Below, one piece after another: positions 36,617 through 45,255 of a stretch of DNA of 64,000 nucleotides; the stretch's first letter is position 1; each line of letters begins with the position of its first letter. This DNA is from Portibacter marinus (lineage in GTDB: Bacteria; Bacteroidota; Bacteroidia; Chitinophagales; Saprospiraceae). A program made the position numbers and the translations under genes. The stretch lies in NCBI RefSeq assembly GCF_021533195.1, contig NZ_JAJNKB010000002.1, forward strand, positions 744,001-808,000, in the 5' to 3' direction. The notes beneath the pieces were generated by a model. The model was not told where the DNA came from and made no database searches. It saw nothing but the letters and a program-made list of their open reading frames with translations.

Positions 36617-36624
36617 CAAAGATA
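36617..36624 (-). promoter_or_regulatory. -7 element of the rpsO promoter
   Basis: The minus strand reads TATCTTTG, an exact TAnnTTTG match, followed by CGGCGC. A T-rich stretch sits at the -33 position. The leader to the rpsO ATG is about 45 nt. Confidence 0.65.
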
Positions 36625-36799
36625 AGCTTTTATGCTTAATAAAAAATAGATGGACAATTAAAGTTGTAAGAAGTCGTGTCTGTTTAAGTTTATTACAAGT
36701 AGAATCTTAGGATAACTTATAGAAAGGAAAGCGCATATTAGCAAATTGATTGACAACCCATAGCGTTAAGGTGAAAAAGCGGAGAGTTATCAAATGTAA
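36625..36799. other. Intergenic stretch between rpsO and the VTT gene
   Basis: No ORF or known RNA was recognised in this part of the 316-bp gap. It may carry the promoter and leader of the plus-strand VTT gene; a GC-paired hairpin follows at 36800-36854. Confidence 0.4.
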
Positions 36800-36854
36800 G
36801 GCGGACATCAAATGTTTTCTGGCTCCGTTGAACATAGATCCGCCATTTTTTATT
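36800..36854 (+). other. Terminator-like hairpin in the leader of the VTT gene
   Basis: GGCG, ATC and ATGTT (36800-36816) pair with AACAT, GAT and CGCC (36831-36844) around a 14-base loop, and ATTTTTTATT follows. The shape is that of an intrinsic terminator, yet no plus-strand gene lies upstream. It may end a short RNA or act as an attenuator 28 bp before the VTT start. No known riboswitch class was recognised. Confidence 0.4.
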
Positions 36855-36881
36855 CGATAGCTGAATTCAGAAAAAATAGGT

Positions 36882-37601
36882 TTGGAAAAGCAACGAAGTA
36901 ATGTTCCTGAAGAGGAAAAGCAACAAAGTAAGATACCGATTTATGTGACGATATTACTGATTGCGGCATTAATCGCTGGTTACTTTATTTGGGCTCCTTT
37001 TAAAAATTTTGTAAACGAGGCTTATCAAGTATTGACGAGCAATAATGAACAACGGATTTCAGAGTGGGTCGGCAGGTTTGACTTTTGGGGGCCATTTTTA
37101 ATCATCTTTCTAATGATTGTGCAAATGTTTCTGTTTGTGATTCCCAGTGCTTTGGTGATGATTGTATGCATTCTTGCCTATGGTCCCATTTGGGGAAGTT
37201 TGCTCACCATACTGGGGGTATTTGTTGCTTCTTCCCTTGGGTATGCAATCGGAGCGTATTTGGGTCCGGTCACCGTTTATAAACTAATTGGCAAGAAAAC
37301 CGAAGAGAAGATAGAAGATTACATAGATAGTTATGGCTTTTGGACGGTCATTATTGCCCGAATTTCTCCGATTCTTTCCAACGATGCCACTAGTTTTGTA
37401 GGAGGCTTACTAAGAATGGGTTATTGGAAGTTTATGGGTGCTACGTTGATTGGAATAATTCCGCTTACCCTTGCCATTGCTTATCTGGGAGAAAATTTTG
37501 AAAGATTAAAGTCGGGGTTGATATGGATTTCAGCCATCAGTTTTGCAATACTTATAGGATATATTATTTATGATAAAGTTTTAAAATCAGATGATCAATA
37601 A
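36882..37601 (+). CDS. VTT-domain (TVP38/DedA-type) membrane protein
   Basis: The 239-residue inner-membrane protein has a charged N-terminus, an initial membrane helix (about 20-38, IYVTILLIAALIAGYFIW) and the VTT domain (about 70-205). Hallmarks include IPSALVMIVCILAYGPIWGS, GVFVASSLGYAIGAYLG and RISPILSNDATSFVGGLLRM. Family members are implicated in lipid transport or membrane homeostasis. The start is a TTG at 36882 because no ATG is available in frame before the first helix. Downstream is a convergent gene 41 bp away. Confidence 0.82.
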   Translation: MEKQRSNVPEEEKQQSKIPIYVTILLIAALIAGYFIWAPFKNFVNEAYQVLTSNNEQRISEWVGRFDFWGPFLIIFLMIVQMFLFVIPSALVMIVCILAYGPIWGSLLTILGVFVASSLGYAIGAYLGPVTVYKLIGKKTEEKIEDYIDSYGFWTVIIARISPILSNDATSFVGGLLRMGYWKFMGATLIGIIPLTLAIAYLGENFERLKSGLIWISAISFAILIGYIIYDKVLKSDDQ

Positions 37602-37642
37602 CTTTGTTGGCTTTGAAAGTTGGTTTATGTCAATGGTATCGT

Positions 37643-38071
37643 TTACTTCTTAATGACTGATCTTAAACCTATCATCAAATTGAGAAGGAAGAGAAACTGA
37701 CCGGAAATAAAAATTAATAATCCTATGATCGAAATTAACCTCTGCGGTTCCATTCTGGCAGAATAGAAGTCGATATATGAACTATTAGTATAATGGCACA
37801 GCCCGATCAGCAGTAGGGATAGAAGGGTTAAAACAAGATGCAGTTTGACCAAAATTTCATTCAATCTGATGTTTCGGGCAAACCAGTAGATTAAGCCAAT
37901 CATCAAAAAAATCAATGCAACAAACAGCCCGATATGCGTGTACGCCATAACATAATAAGTATCGTGAAATTGAAGATCAAGGGCTTGATCATCAAAAAAT
38001 AAAGAAATTAGAATAGCTGAAGGGCATAGGAGCCAAAAGAAAAGATAAGGTTTTGAAAAGATGCTATTCAT
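37643..38071 (-). CDS. Small membrane protein derived from cytochrome oxidase subunit I (helix X-XI region)
   Basis: The 142-residue protein has four predicted membrane helices. From residue 31, LDLQFHDTYYVMAYTHIG, then LIYWFARNIRLNE and LVKLHLVLTLL, follow the helix X-XI part of heme-copper oxidase subunit I (pattern HDTYYVVAHFHYV, YYW, LNE-x-L-x-K-x-H). Of the two His of the AHFH heme-ligand motif, the first is Tyr and the second is kept, so a complete binuclear centre is impossible. The role is unknown; heme binding by the remaining His is possible. Its start overlaps the end of a 57-residue ORF by 8 bp, so the pair is probably an operon. Confidence 0.65.
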   Translation of the reverse strand: MNSIFSKPYLFFWLLCPSAILISLFFDDQALDLQFHDTYYVMAYTHIGLFVALIFLMIGLIYWFARNIRLNEILVKLHLVLTLLSLLLIGLCHYTNSSYIDFYSARMEPQRLISIIGLLIFISGQFLFLLNLMIGLRSVIKK

Positions 38072-38237
38072 GGACGGCAGGAACTTTAGTTTTAAATTGA
38101 ATCATTGCAACGACAAATTGGACGTTATCCACATCAAGATTTTTTAGTTCAAAGTCGAAATCTTCCCTATACAACGTTTGAAGACGTTTGAAGTGTCCCC
38201 ACAAAGTGGAACCGTTTTCTGTGATTTTCATATTCAT
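38064..38237 (-). CDS. Small ORF (57 residues) coupled to the COX1-like gene
   Basis: An ATG at 38237 opens a 57-codon frame ending in TAG at 38064-38066. The product starts MNMKITENGSTLWGHFKRL and contains FDFELKNLDVDNVQFVV; it has no signal peptide or membrane helix. The last codons (CAT GAA TAG) overlap the ATG of the next gene within ATGAATAG, the arrangement of translationally coupled genes. No family was recognised. Codon use looks normal and the overlap makes it likely to be real. Confidence 0.55.
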   Translation of the reverse strand: MNMKITENGSTLWGHFKRLQTLYREDFDFELKNLDVDNVQFVVAMIQFKTKVPAVHE

Positions 38238-38350
38238 AATTACAAAAATTATTTTATAATTACTCTCTGATGATATCGGGGGCTTTTACAAGCACTTATT
38301 ATCTTATCTTTTGAAGGTGATGGCAAAAATTATTTAAGCACAATTAAAAT

Positions 38351-39235
38351 TTATAAAAACTCACGTGGCTCTACTCTCGCCCACTTTACCACCCAGTTAT
38401 TGTCCTTTTCAGTGGCAAAAAACAAATATTTATTGTTTGGTGTTACATAAGGATTACCTTGACCATTGGTATTAATTTTCTTATTCAATGCTTCTGCTTG
38501 AGTCCACTTATCATTATTATCTTTATAGGAAATCATTAAATTTAATGATTTATTGACGGAAGCATAAATAAGAAAGGAACCATCAGCAGACACATACGGT
38601 GTCGTTCTACCCAAGTTCGCTGAATCTAATAAGGCTACTTTCTGAGCAGGTTGAAATTTCCCATCCACTTGCTTTGAATAGTAAATATCCATCTCAGAAT
38701 AATCTAAATTACTGGAATGATAATAAAGCGTTCCATCCTTTGTAATACTTGGATGCGAAGTCAATTTTTGACGCAGATTGGGAATATCGACATAACTGGG
38801 CTTTATCCAGGTTCCGTTTTGTTTTTCCGTCTTCCAAAGGTGCCAGGTTTGTTCAACATTAGTATTCTCAACTGGTCGAGTTGAACTAAAATAAATAGTA
38901 TTTCCGTCGGGTGAAAAACTCATTCCGTGGTCATTGTAATCGCTATTAAATGAAGCTTTTTGAGGCTCTGACCATTTACTCTCTACTCTCTCAATAAAGT
39001 AAATATCAAAATGACTGAAATCTCTGCTGGAAAGTGTAAAATAATAAGCATCCAACTCTGGGGTCACTATCCCACGATGTATGAGTTTCCCTTTAGGTAC
39101 CAGTTCACTCTTAAAAGGAATAGGTTCCTCATTTGGCAGAGAATTAACGCCTAAAAGCGACCTATAATTTGAGGTTTCATAGGAACATTGAATAAGTAAA
39201 ATTAAAGCTATGAACAAAGACCATTTTAGTTTCAT
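38351..39235 (-). CDS. PD40-type beta-propeller lipoprotein
   Basis: The 294-residue product starts with a lipoprotein signal (lipobox LIQC, Cys17). It then carries WD40-like PD40 repeats: GMSFSPDGNTIYFSSTRP, SHPSITKDGTLYYHSS and PYVSADGSFLIYAS. Such proteins form propellers of TolB type; the role is unknown. A 10-codon upstream extension to 39265 is possible, but the ATG at 39235 gives the clean signal peptide. Two further lipoproteins of the same general kind lie at 45256 and 46157. Confidence 0.78.
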   Translation of the reverse strand: MKLKWSLFIALILLIQCSYETSNYRSLLGVNSLPNEEPIPFKSELVPKGKLIHRGIVTPELDAYYFTLSSRDFSHFDIYFIERVESKWSEPQKASFNSDYNDHGMSFSPDGNTIYFSSTRPVENTNVEQTWHLWKTEKQNGTWIKPSYVDIPNLRQKLTSHPSITKDGTLYYHSSNLDYSEMDIYYSKQVDGKFQPAQKVALLDSANLGRTTPYVSADGSFLIYASVNKSLNLMISYKDNNDKWTQAEALNKKINTNGQGNPYVTPNNKYLFFATEKDNNWVVKWARVEPREFL

Positions 39236-39326
39236 TAAAAAGTAGGGAAGTAAATTTTTCCACAAAAAAAGAAAAGTTTTGTGATTTTTTCAAGTCATAT
39301 TGCTCTAACAAGGTGGAAAATAATAT

Positions 39327-39811
39327 ATGCCAGACGAAAACCAATTCATAAAGGCGATTAAAGACAACGAAGCCGTCCTATATAAAGCAACGAGGCTTTA
39401 TACGGATAACCCGACCGACCAAAAAGACCTGTACCAAGAAATTGTCTTTAATCTCTGGAAAGGTTTTGATTCGTTCCGTGGCGATGCCCAACTGAGTACT
39501 TGGATATATCGCATTGCCCTGAATACGGCCATCCTTTTTCTTAAAAACAAAAAGCGAAGAGGGCACATTGTACCATTGGACACTATTGTTCTTGTCGAAG
39601 AAAAATATGACCCTGTCCTTGAAGAACGGTTAAAAATCCTCTATGATAAAATCAAGGAATTGAAGGAGGTGGACAAAGCAATCATTTTCTCTATTTAGAA
39701 GGAAAGAAATATGAAGGAATCGGTGAAATCACAGGGCTATCAACAAGCAATGTGGGTACCCGAATGGCTAGAATAAAAGAAAAACTGAACAAAAGGATTA
39801 TCAAAAAATAA
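39327..39811 (+). pseudogene. ECF-type RNA polymerase sigma factor, frameshifted near the 3' end
   Basis: The frame from the ATG at 39327 encodes sigma region 2 (YQEIVFNLWKGFDSFRGDAQLSTWIYRIALNTAI) up to an early TAG at 39696-39698 after 123 residues. The other frame continues from 39689 as LYLEGKKYEGIGEITGLS, then NVGTRMARIKEKL to a stop at 39811, which is the region 4 helix-turn-helix. One missing T in the run at 39685-39688 would restore a full sigma factor of about 160 residues. As written the protein lacks its -35-binding part. It is either a recent pseudogene or a base-calling error. The partner-like membrane gene starts 4 bp later. Confidence 0.75.
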
Positions 39812-39815
39812 GATT

Positions 39816-40427
39816 ATGGAACTACAAGAAATGCAAGCCACTTGGACGCAGATGAGCCAAGAACTTGAAAAACAAAAGACACTTACAAACGAACTAATTA
39901 TTGAAATGACACACCAACGTTATCGAAACAAAATAGGAATACTTTCAAATTATGAAGGCCTGTGCGCAATTATATGTTTTATTGACGCGCTTTTGCTGAT
40001 ACCGCAATTACAAAAAATGGATACTTGGTACTTATTGGCCTCTGGAATTTTTACTGTGGGCTATCTGGTCATTTTACCTGCTATTGTTTTGTATTCTATC
40101 TATAAGCTAAAAACGATTGACGTGCTAAAGAACTCGTACCGTGAACTTTTAGTTGTTTACGCGAAAAGAAAGAAACGGTTTTTGCAGATTCAGCAAATAG
40201 GTATCGGTATCAATTTTATATTTCTTGCCGTTAGTTTGCCAGTAGTACTCAAAGTCTTCAAAGACAAAGATTTGTTTATGGACGACAGCAACATTCTACT
40301 TTGGTATGTGCCAATTATGGCTATTTTTCTATTTCTTTTTTCAAGATGGGGCTACGGAAAGTATAAGAACGTAGTTGCTTCGGCCAATTCCATATTGGAA
40401 GAGCTGGAAGAGAAGGAAAGGTTTTAA
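39816..40427 (+). CDS. Membrane protein encoded with the ECF sigma factor
   Basis: The 203-residue product has an N-terminal soluble helix (about 1-45, LQEMQATWTQMSQELEKQK) and four probable membrane helices. It starts 4 bp after the end of the sigma-factor reading frame, the position usual for a regulator of the sigma factor or a product co-expressed with it. The N-terminal helix could contact the sigma factor, as anti-sigma proteins do, but no zinc-binding anti-sigma motif is seen. Function is inferred from position only. Confidence 0.65.
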   Translation: MELQEMQATWTQMSQELEKQKTLTNELIIEMTHQRYRNKIGILSNYEGLCAIICFIDALLLIPQLQKMDTWYLLASGIFTVGYLVILPAIVLYSIYKLKTIDVLKNSYRELLVVYAKRKKRFLQIQQIGIGINFIFLAVSLPVVLKVFKDKDLFMDDSNILLWYVPIMAIFLFLFSRWGYGKYKNVVASANSILEELEEKERF

Positions 40428-40505
40428 CACCAGCTTAAACTCAAATTTCAAACTCAAACCCATTCTAGCAAGAGATGCCTTGCTCAATATTAAAACTAAA
40501 AAATA

Positions 40506-41904
40506 ATGAAAAAATATATTATAACTCTAACATTCTTATTGTCCGGTCTTTTATCAATAGCACAAGATATAAGTGGAAATTGGGGTGGTCACATTACGCT
40601 TCCTAACGAGAAGAAAATCCAGTTCATTTTCAACATAGAAGAAAATCAAGGTAATTACAAAACGGTAGTTGACATCCGCACACAACGCGTGAACAACATT
40701 ACGGCAATGAAGACGACTTTGAAAAACGATAGCCTTATCGTTGACTTTTCCAACGTCGGTATGAAATATTTTGGAAAGTTGAATGTTTCCCTTTCTGAAA
40801 TCAACGGAAAGGTTGTTGAAGGTATCAATGCTTTTCCGCTAACGCTAAGCAGGAAGAGCATTGAAAAATCATCTGGAAAGGCGAGACCACAAGAGCCTAA
40901 AAAACCCTATCCCTACTTGGCTGAACCCGTAAGTTTTCAGAATAAAGACGATGGGATTACACTTGCTGGAACTTTCACTCGTCCTAAAGCCAAAGGGAAA
41001 TATCCTGTTGCCATATTAATTAGTGGTAGCGGACCACAGGACAGAGATGAAACCTTATCGGGGCATAAACCGTTTTTGGTTTTGGCAGACCATCTCACCC
41101 GAAAGGGCATTGCCGTATTACGCTATGATGATAGAGGATTTGGTGAATCAACTGGCGTACATTCCGAAGCAACAACATACGATTTCGCCACTGATGCCAT
41201 CAGTGCATTAGAATATCTAAAGACCAGAAAAGATGTAGATAAAAGAAATATAGGTATTATCGGCCATAGCGAGGGCGGGATTATTGCCCCATTGGTAGCC
41301 AACAGAACCAAAGAGGTGGACTTCTTCGTTTCTTTGGCAGGCACGGGTATTTCAGGCACTGAACTTTCCGTGATGCAATCCAAAGAAATGCGTCCTTTTC
41401 CCGTGCCAGATGAAGCTGCTTATGAGAAAGCCATTCGTACCGCTATAAAAATTGCCCAACAGGACAAGGATGTTTTTGAAATAAAAACAGAGCTTACCGA
41501 GGATTACAATACTACCATCGCACCCATACTCAAAAACTTGGGTGTGGCAGAAACCAAAATCAAGGAAGTTGTAACTGGTTTGGTAGATATGCGCACCACA
41601 AAATGGATACGGTATTTCTATGGTTACAATCCCGCAACGGAATATGAAAAAGTATCCTGCCCTGTACTTTCTTTAAATGGCAATTTGGACACCCAGGTAG
41701 AAGCTAAAATCAATCAGGATGGTCTGTGTGATGCATTGACAAAAGGAAACAATAACGACTTTAAGATAATTGAACTGGAAGGAATCAACCATGTGTTCCA
41801 AAATGCAAAAAACAGGGAAAATGGATGAATATCAAAACATCAAAGAAACGTTTTCACCAAAAGCGCTTGAGATTATTTCAGATTGGATTTTAGAGCGTAT
41901 CTAA
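40506..41904 (+). pseudogene. Exported alpha/beta hydrolase, C-terminus frameshifted
   Basis: This is a secreted serine hydrolase with signal peptide (about 1-19), an N-terminal beta domain (about 20-115) and an alpha/beta hydrolase domain (about 145-440). Its nucleophile elbow is GHSEGG (Ser255) and the catalytic-type His sits in GINHVF (His429). The frame stops at 41828. Removing one A from the run of six at 41807-41812 gives KTGKMDEYQNI, then KETFSPKALEIISDWILERI to a TAA at 41904, the expected family C-terminus. The catalytic residues precede the shift, so a product with an altered tail may still work. It is either an early pseudogene or a homopolymer read error. Confidence 0.75.
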
Positions 41905-41962
41905 TATTTTTAATCAACATTCTAAGATTGATAAATGAAGATTTGATATAATTTACAAAACG

Positions 41963-42004
41963 AAATGTCTAATATTTTATACAAAATGTAAAATATTTTA
42001 TACA
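41963..42004. repeat. Two tandem 21-bp repeats, probable operator, upstream of the DUF2975/HTH operon
   Basis: AAATGTCTAATATTTTATACA (41963-41983) is followed without a gap by a copy with two changes (41984-42004). The second copy is also part of an inverted repeat AAATGTA-N10-TACATTT (41984-42007). A period of 21 bp is two helical turns, so two protein dimers could bind the same DNA face. The repeats end at the -7 element and lie 21 bp before the first gene, fitting autoregulation by the HTH protein at 42510. Confidence 0.6.
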
Positions 42005-42008
42005 TTTG
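42001..42008 (+). promoter_or_regulatory. -7 element of the DUF2975/HTH operon
   Basis: TACATTTG matches TAnnTTTG exactly, 17 bp before the ATG at 42025. It overlaps the second operator-like repeat, so a bound regulator would block polymerase. Confidence 0.55.
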
Positions 42009-42024
42009 GCGCAAATATACTGCT

Positions 42025-42507
42025 ATGAAATTATTATTTAATCACAAATACAAAACGATTTCCGGATGGATTTTTTATTTGACTATACCCATCGCTTTGT
42101 ATGCGTTCATTACTAGCAAGTTTGACGACTTTCTTGTAGTTAAAGTCTATCCCCTGTTTTCATTTAGGAAAACAATTAGCACTGCGGGAACAGAGAATGT
42201 AATAGGTTCTGACGGATTTCAATGGATAGGAAACGGATTGGTCAATGAGATTTTAATTTCGGTCATTATCATTGCCGGTATAATCAACTCATTTTCCAAA
42301 GAGCGCTATGAAGATGAACTTATTGGCAAACTAAGCACGGAAAGTTTGACACTTTCCCTCTATGTAAACTATGGGATATTATTGCTTGCCAATTTTTTGA
42401 TTTATGAACTCACATTTATCTATGTTCTGGTTTTCAACCTGATTGGTATCCTCTTGTTTTTCAATTTGATATTCAAATACAGATTATATAAACACTATAA
42501 AGGATAA
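42025..42507 (+). CDS. DUF2975-like membrane protein paired with an HTH regulator
   Basis: The 160-residue protein has about four membrane helices, with a conserved-looking middle IIIAGIINSFSKERYEDELIGKLSTESL. It is followed after 2 bp by a small HTH regulator. Pairs of a DUF2975-type membrane protein and a YozG-like HTH protein are a known bacterial arrangement in which the membrane partner is thought to sense or sequester. Assignment to DUF2975 rests on this pairing and general shape, not on a clear motif. Confidence 0.6.
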   Translation: MKLLFNHKYKTISGWIFYLTIPIALYAFITSKFDDFLVVKVYPLFSFRKTISTAGTENVIGSDGFQWIGNGLVNEILISVIIIAGIINSFSKERYEDELIGKLSTESLTLSLYVNYGILLLANFLIYELTFIYVLVFNLIGILLFFNLIFKYRLYKHYKG

Positions 42508-42509
42508 TC

Positions 42510-42701
42510 GTGAAGAACAATCTAAAACTCTATCGGGTAAAATTTGGCTATACACAAGATGATATTGCCAAAAAACTGGAAGCTTCTAGGCAAACGATTA
42601 ATGCCATCGAAAACAACAAATATTTCCCCTCATTAGAATTAGGTTTAAAACTGGCCAAAATTTTTGAATGTAAAGTGGATGACCTTTTTAGTCTTGATTA
42701 A
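42510..42701 (+). CDS. Small XRE-family (YozG-like) helix-turn-helix regulator
   Basis: The 63-residue protein is almost only an HTH domain: LKLYRVKFGYTQDDIAKKLE, ASRQTINAIENNKYFPSLEL, then LAKIFECKVDDLFSLD. It is a typical YozG/XRE type that acts as a dimeric DNA-binding regulator. The start is GTG at 42510, 2 bp after the membrane-protein gene. The tandem repeats at 41963-42004 are its most likely binding sites. Confidence 0.85.
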   Translation: MKNNLKLYRVKFGYTQDDIAKKLEASRQTINAIENNKYFPSLELGLKLAKIFECKVDDLFSLD

Positions 42702-42718
42702 TTTATAAAATGTAAAAA

Positions 42719-43297
42719 ATGAAATTATTGAAAAATACACTAATCGTATTTGTAGTTCTGTTTGGACTTTTCGCTTGTAAGGACAACAAGACTAAGGGTG
42801 CAAACGAAATAAATAATGACTCATATACGATTGAAAATATAGAAATGGCTTATGTGCCAGATTCGACCTATACAGTTACCACAAAAAATGACAGCAGCAT
42901 ATATTTTGAAAAATCATCAAATAGTTCAAGGACAACAATAAGTGTCCGAACATTCGAAGGCCAAAACTTTAATGATGATGAGAAATTTTTTCTTTATGCA
43001 GAAAACTACGTTCAAGATAAAATGAAACCTTTTGAAATGAAGAGTCTTCACTTGGACGCTTTGGGATTTAAAAGAACCCCTTGTTTAAAGTTTGGCGGAA
43101 CGTTTAGGGACGCAATTGCCCGAGACAAAAACAGAGCTTTTATAGCCCAAGACGGGCATTTATGCCGGGTGCCAAATACTAAATCAGAAATTGCTGAAAT
43201 CAAGGTGATGCACTATTCGGCTGAACAGCTAATGCCTAAAGACGTGATATACGAATATCAATCCTTCATTGAACGATTGAAGTTCGTTAAAAATTAA
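42719..43297 (+). CDS. Lipoprotein of unknown function
   Basis: The gene was not recognised. The 192-residue product has a lipoprotein signal with lipobox LFAC (Cys20). A body of alternating strands (SSRTTISVRTFEGQNF, DALGFKRTPCLKFGGTF) resembles small exported proteins of the PsbP/LpqN-like size class, but no motif is decisive. It starts 18 bp after the HTH gene and may be co-transcribed with it. Confidence 0.6.
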   Translation: MKLLKNTLIVFVVLFGLFACKDNKTKGANEINNDSYTIENIEMAYVPDSTYTVTTKNDSSIYFEKSSNSSRTTISVRTFEGQNFNDDEKFFLYAENYVQDKMKPFEMKSLHLDALGFKRTPCLKFGGTFRDAIARDKNRAFIAQDGHLCRVPNTKSEIAEIKVMHYSAEQLMPKDVIYEYQSFIERLKFVKN

Positions 43298-43362
43298 TCA
43301 ATAGTACAAATGAAAGTTTATGGCTTTCTCCATTTGGATTAAAATAATAGAATACTTCTAAA

Positions 43363-45117
43363 ATGAATATAAAAAAAATACTATACACCTTGATCTTACT
43401 TATCGTACTGCAAGTTTGCAAGAACAATATAGATTCTTTGGTCCTTGCTGAGCAAGAGGCAAAAATGACTACGGTTGCACAAAATATTGACAACTATCTG
43501 AAGTATATGGAATCTTTGGGATTTTCAGGGGCCATTGTGGTTGGTCACAATAATGAGCAAATTTTAAGTAAAGGTTTTGGGTTTGCAGACCGAGAAGGTG
43601 GAATAGCATTCACACCCCAAACGGTACAATCGAACGGGTCAAACACAAAGCAATTTACAGGCGCGGCCATTTTATTATTAGAAAGCCAAAACAAACTTTA
43701 CTTGAAAGATAGCTTACCAATCTATTTTGACAATGTGCCAAAGGATAAAGAACAAATTACCATTCATCATTTGTTAACACACTCATCAGGATTGATTCAG
43801 GGTGTAGGCCGTGATGACGAACCTACTGGTTTTGAGCTATTCTTTGAGAAATTAATGTCAGAGCCTTTACGTTTCGAATCTGGCACTACCTATAATTATT
43901 CAAATGCTGGATATTCCATCTTGGGTAGAATTGTCGAGAAAGTTTCTGGTAAAAACTACGAAACCTTTTTACGTGACAACCTCCTTGAACCATCGGGTAT
44001 GATGAACACCGGCTACGTCCTTCCGAATTGGGAATCGGAAGATTTGGCCGTCGGGTATAGCAAGGGTGAAAAATGGGGCAAGGTGTACAAAAGGGGTTGG
44101 ATAGATGACGGCCCAAACTGGCATCTGCGAGCCAATGGCGGGCTGCATACCACGACCGAAGATATGTACAAATGGTTCAAAAATGTACAAGGAAAAGGCG
44201 TGCTGAATGAAGATGCTGTTAACAAGTGGACGACAGGTTATATGACCGAAAATAACGGCCATTCCAAGTACGGCTATGGCTTGGTGACCTATGAAGATAA
44301 AAAATGGGGCAAAGTAATAAGCCATAGCGGCAGTAACACGTATTTTACTTCACATTTTTTCTGGTTGCCAGAAAGAAATTTCTTTTTCTACATCCACGGG
44401 AATAACTACAATTTCCCAACCTATAATCTAGAAACGAAAATTTTAGAAGCTGCTTTTGATAAAGACTTCAATTTTCCGCCACAAATTAAGGCCGCTATTT
44501 CAAATAACATGAATGAGGTGAAAGAAAAAGAAGGAACTTATTTTTCTGAGGAAGACAAAATTGAATTGATGGCTGATGGACCCAGATTTATTGCCAAATT
44601 CTCTGGTCAAGAGGCCTTAAATCTAATTTACAACCCTAGCGAGACTGAAAAGAGAACACTATCAGATTTAACCAGTGCCACAAAAATGATTATGGACAAG
44701 ATTGAAAATGGCGAAAAAGATGCCTTTAGGAATTATGTGCGGGGGGATAAAGACTCAAAAGAAGTAACCCAAGCATTCCATAAAGGTATTAAACAAGTGA
44801 GAAGACCTTTGGAATCAATTAACGTTATTGGAACGTTTGAAAACGCACCAGATTCTCGATTATATGCGCAAGGTGTCTATACCACGTTTGTGCACGCAAG
44901 GTTTGAAAACTGGAACCGATACTGGAATGTCGTATGGGATGAGGATGGCAAATATGTGGGCAATTTTAGTGGTCCTTGGCCCGAAATTACTCTAATGCCT
45001 TTGAGTAATGACCAATATAAAGGCTTAAGGGCAACGCCACCGTGGATTACGGTAGATGTAAACTTTGATAAGGGCCGTCTGATAGTTGAAAACGAAGTAT
45101 TTGCAATAAATCAATAA
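43363..45117 (+). CDS. Serine hydrolase of the beta-lactamase / class C type
   Basis: The 584-residue exported enzyme has a hydrophobic N-terminus (about 1-19) and a penicillin-binding-protein/beta-lactamase fold domain (about 40-360). It carries SNTK (93-96, the SxxK nucleophile motif), YSN (179-181) and HSGSNTYF (the KTG-equivalent box). The C-terminal 200 residues form a beta domain often found in this group. Proteins of this type act as D-aminopeptidases, esterases or cell-wall peptidases; the substrate is unknown. It is intact, unlike several neighbours. Confidence 0.82.
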   Translation: MNIKKILYTLILLIVLQVCKNNIDSLVLAEQEAKMTTVAQNIDNYLKYMESLGFSGAIVVGHNNEQILSKGFGFADREGGIAFTPQTVQSNGSNTKQFTGAAILLLESQNKLYLKDSLPIYFDNVPKDKEQITIHHLLTHSSGLIQGVGRDDEPTGFELFFEKLMSEPLRFESGTTYNYSNAGYSILGRIVEKVSGKNYETFLRDNLLEPSGMMNTGYVLPNWESEDLAVGYSKGEKWGKVYKRGWIDDGPNWHLRANGGLHTTTEDMYKWFKNVQGKGVLNEDAVNKWTTGYMTENNGHSKYGYGLVTYEDKKWGKVISHSGSNTYFTSHFFWLPERNFFFYIHGNNYNFPTYNLETKILEAAFDKDFNFPPQIKAAISNNMNEVKEKEGTYFSEEDKIELMADGPRFIAKFSGQEALNLIYNPSETEKRTLSDLTSATKMIMDKIENGEKDAFRNYVRGDKDSKEVTQAFHKGIKQVRRPLESINVIGTFENAPDSRLYAQGVYTTFVHARFENWNRYWNVVWDEDGKYVGNFSGPWPEITLMPLSNDQYKGLRATPPWITVDVNFDKGRLIVENEVFAINQ

Positions 45118-45255
45118 AAATGATTTCTAGCCTAAGCTTTGGAAAGCGAATAAATGTTGTTTAAAGCTATTTAAGGGTCGTTTAATGATAATAGTGAAAC
45201 GTTCATCAATTAAAATTTTCGCGCATTATTAATTTGATAATATTTGAAAATCAAG

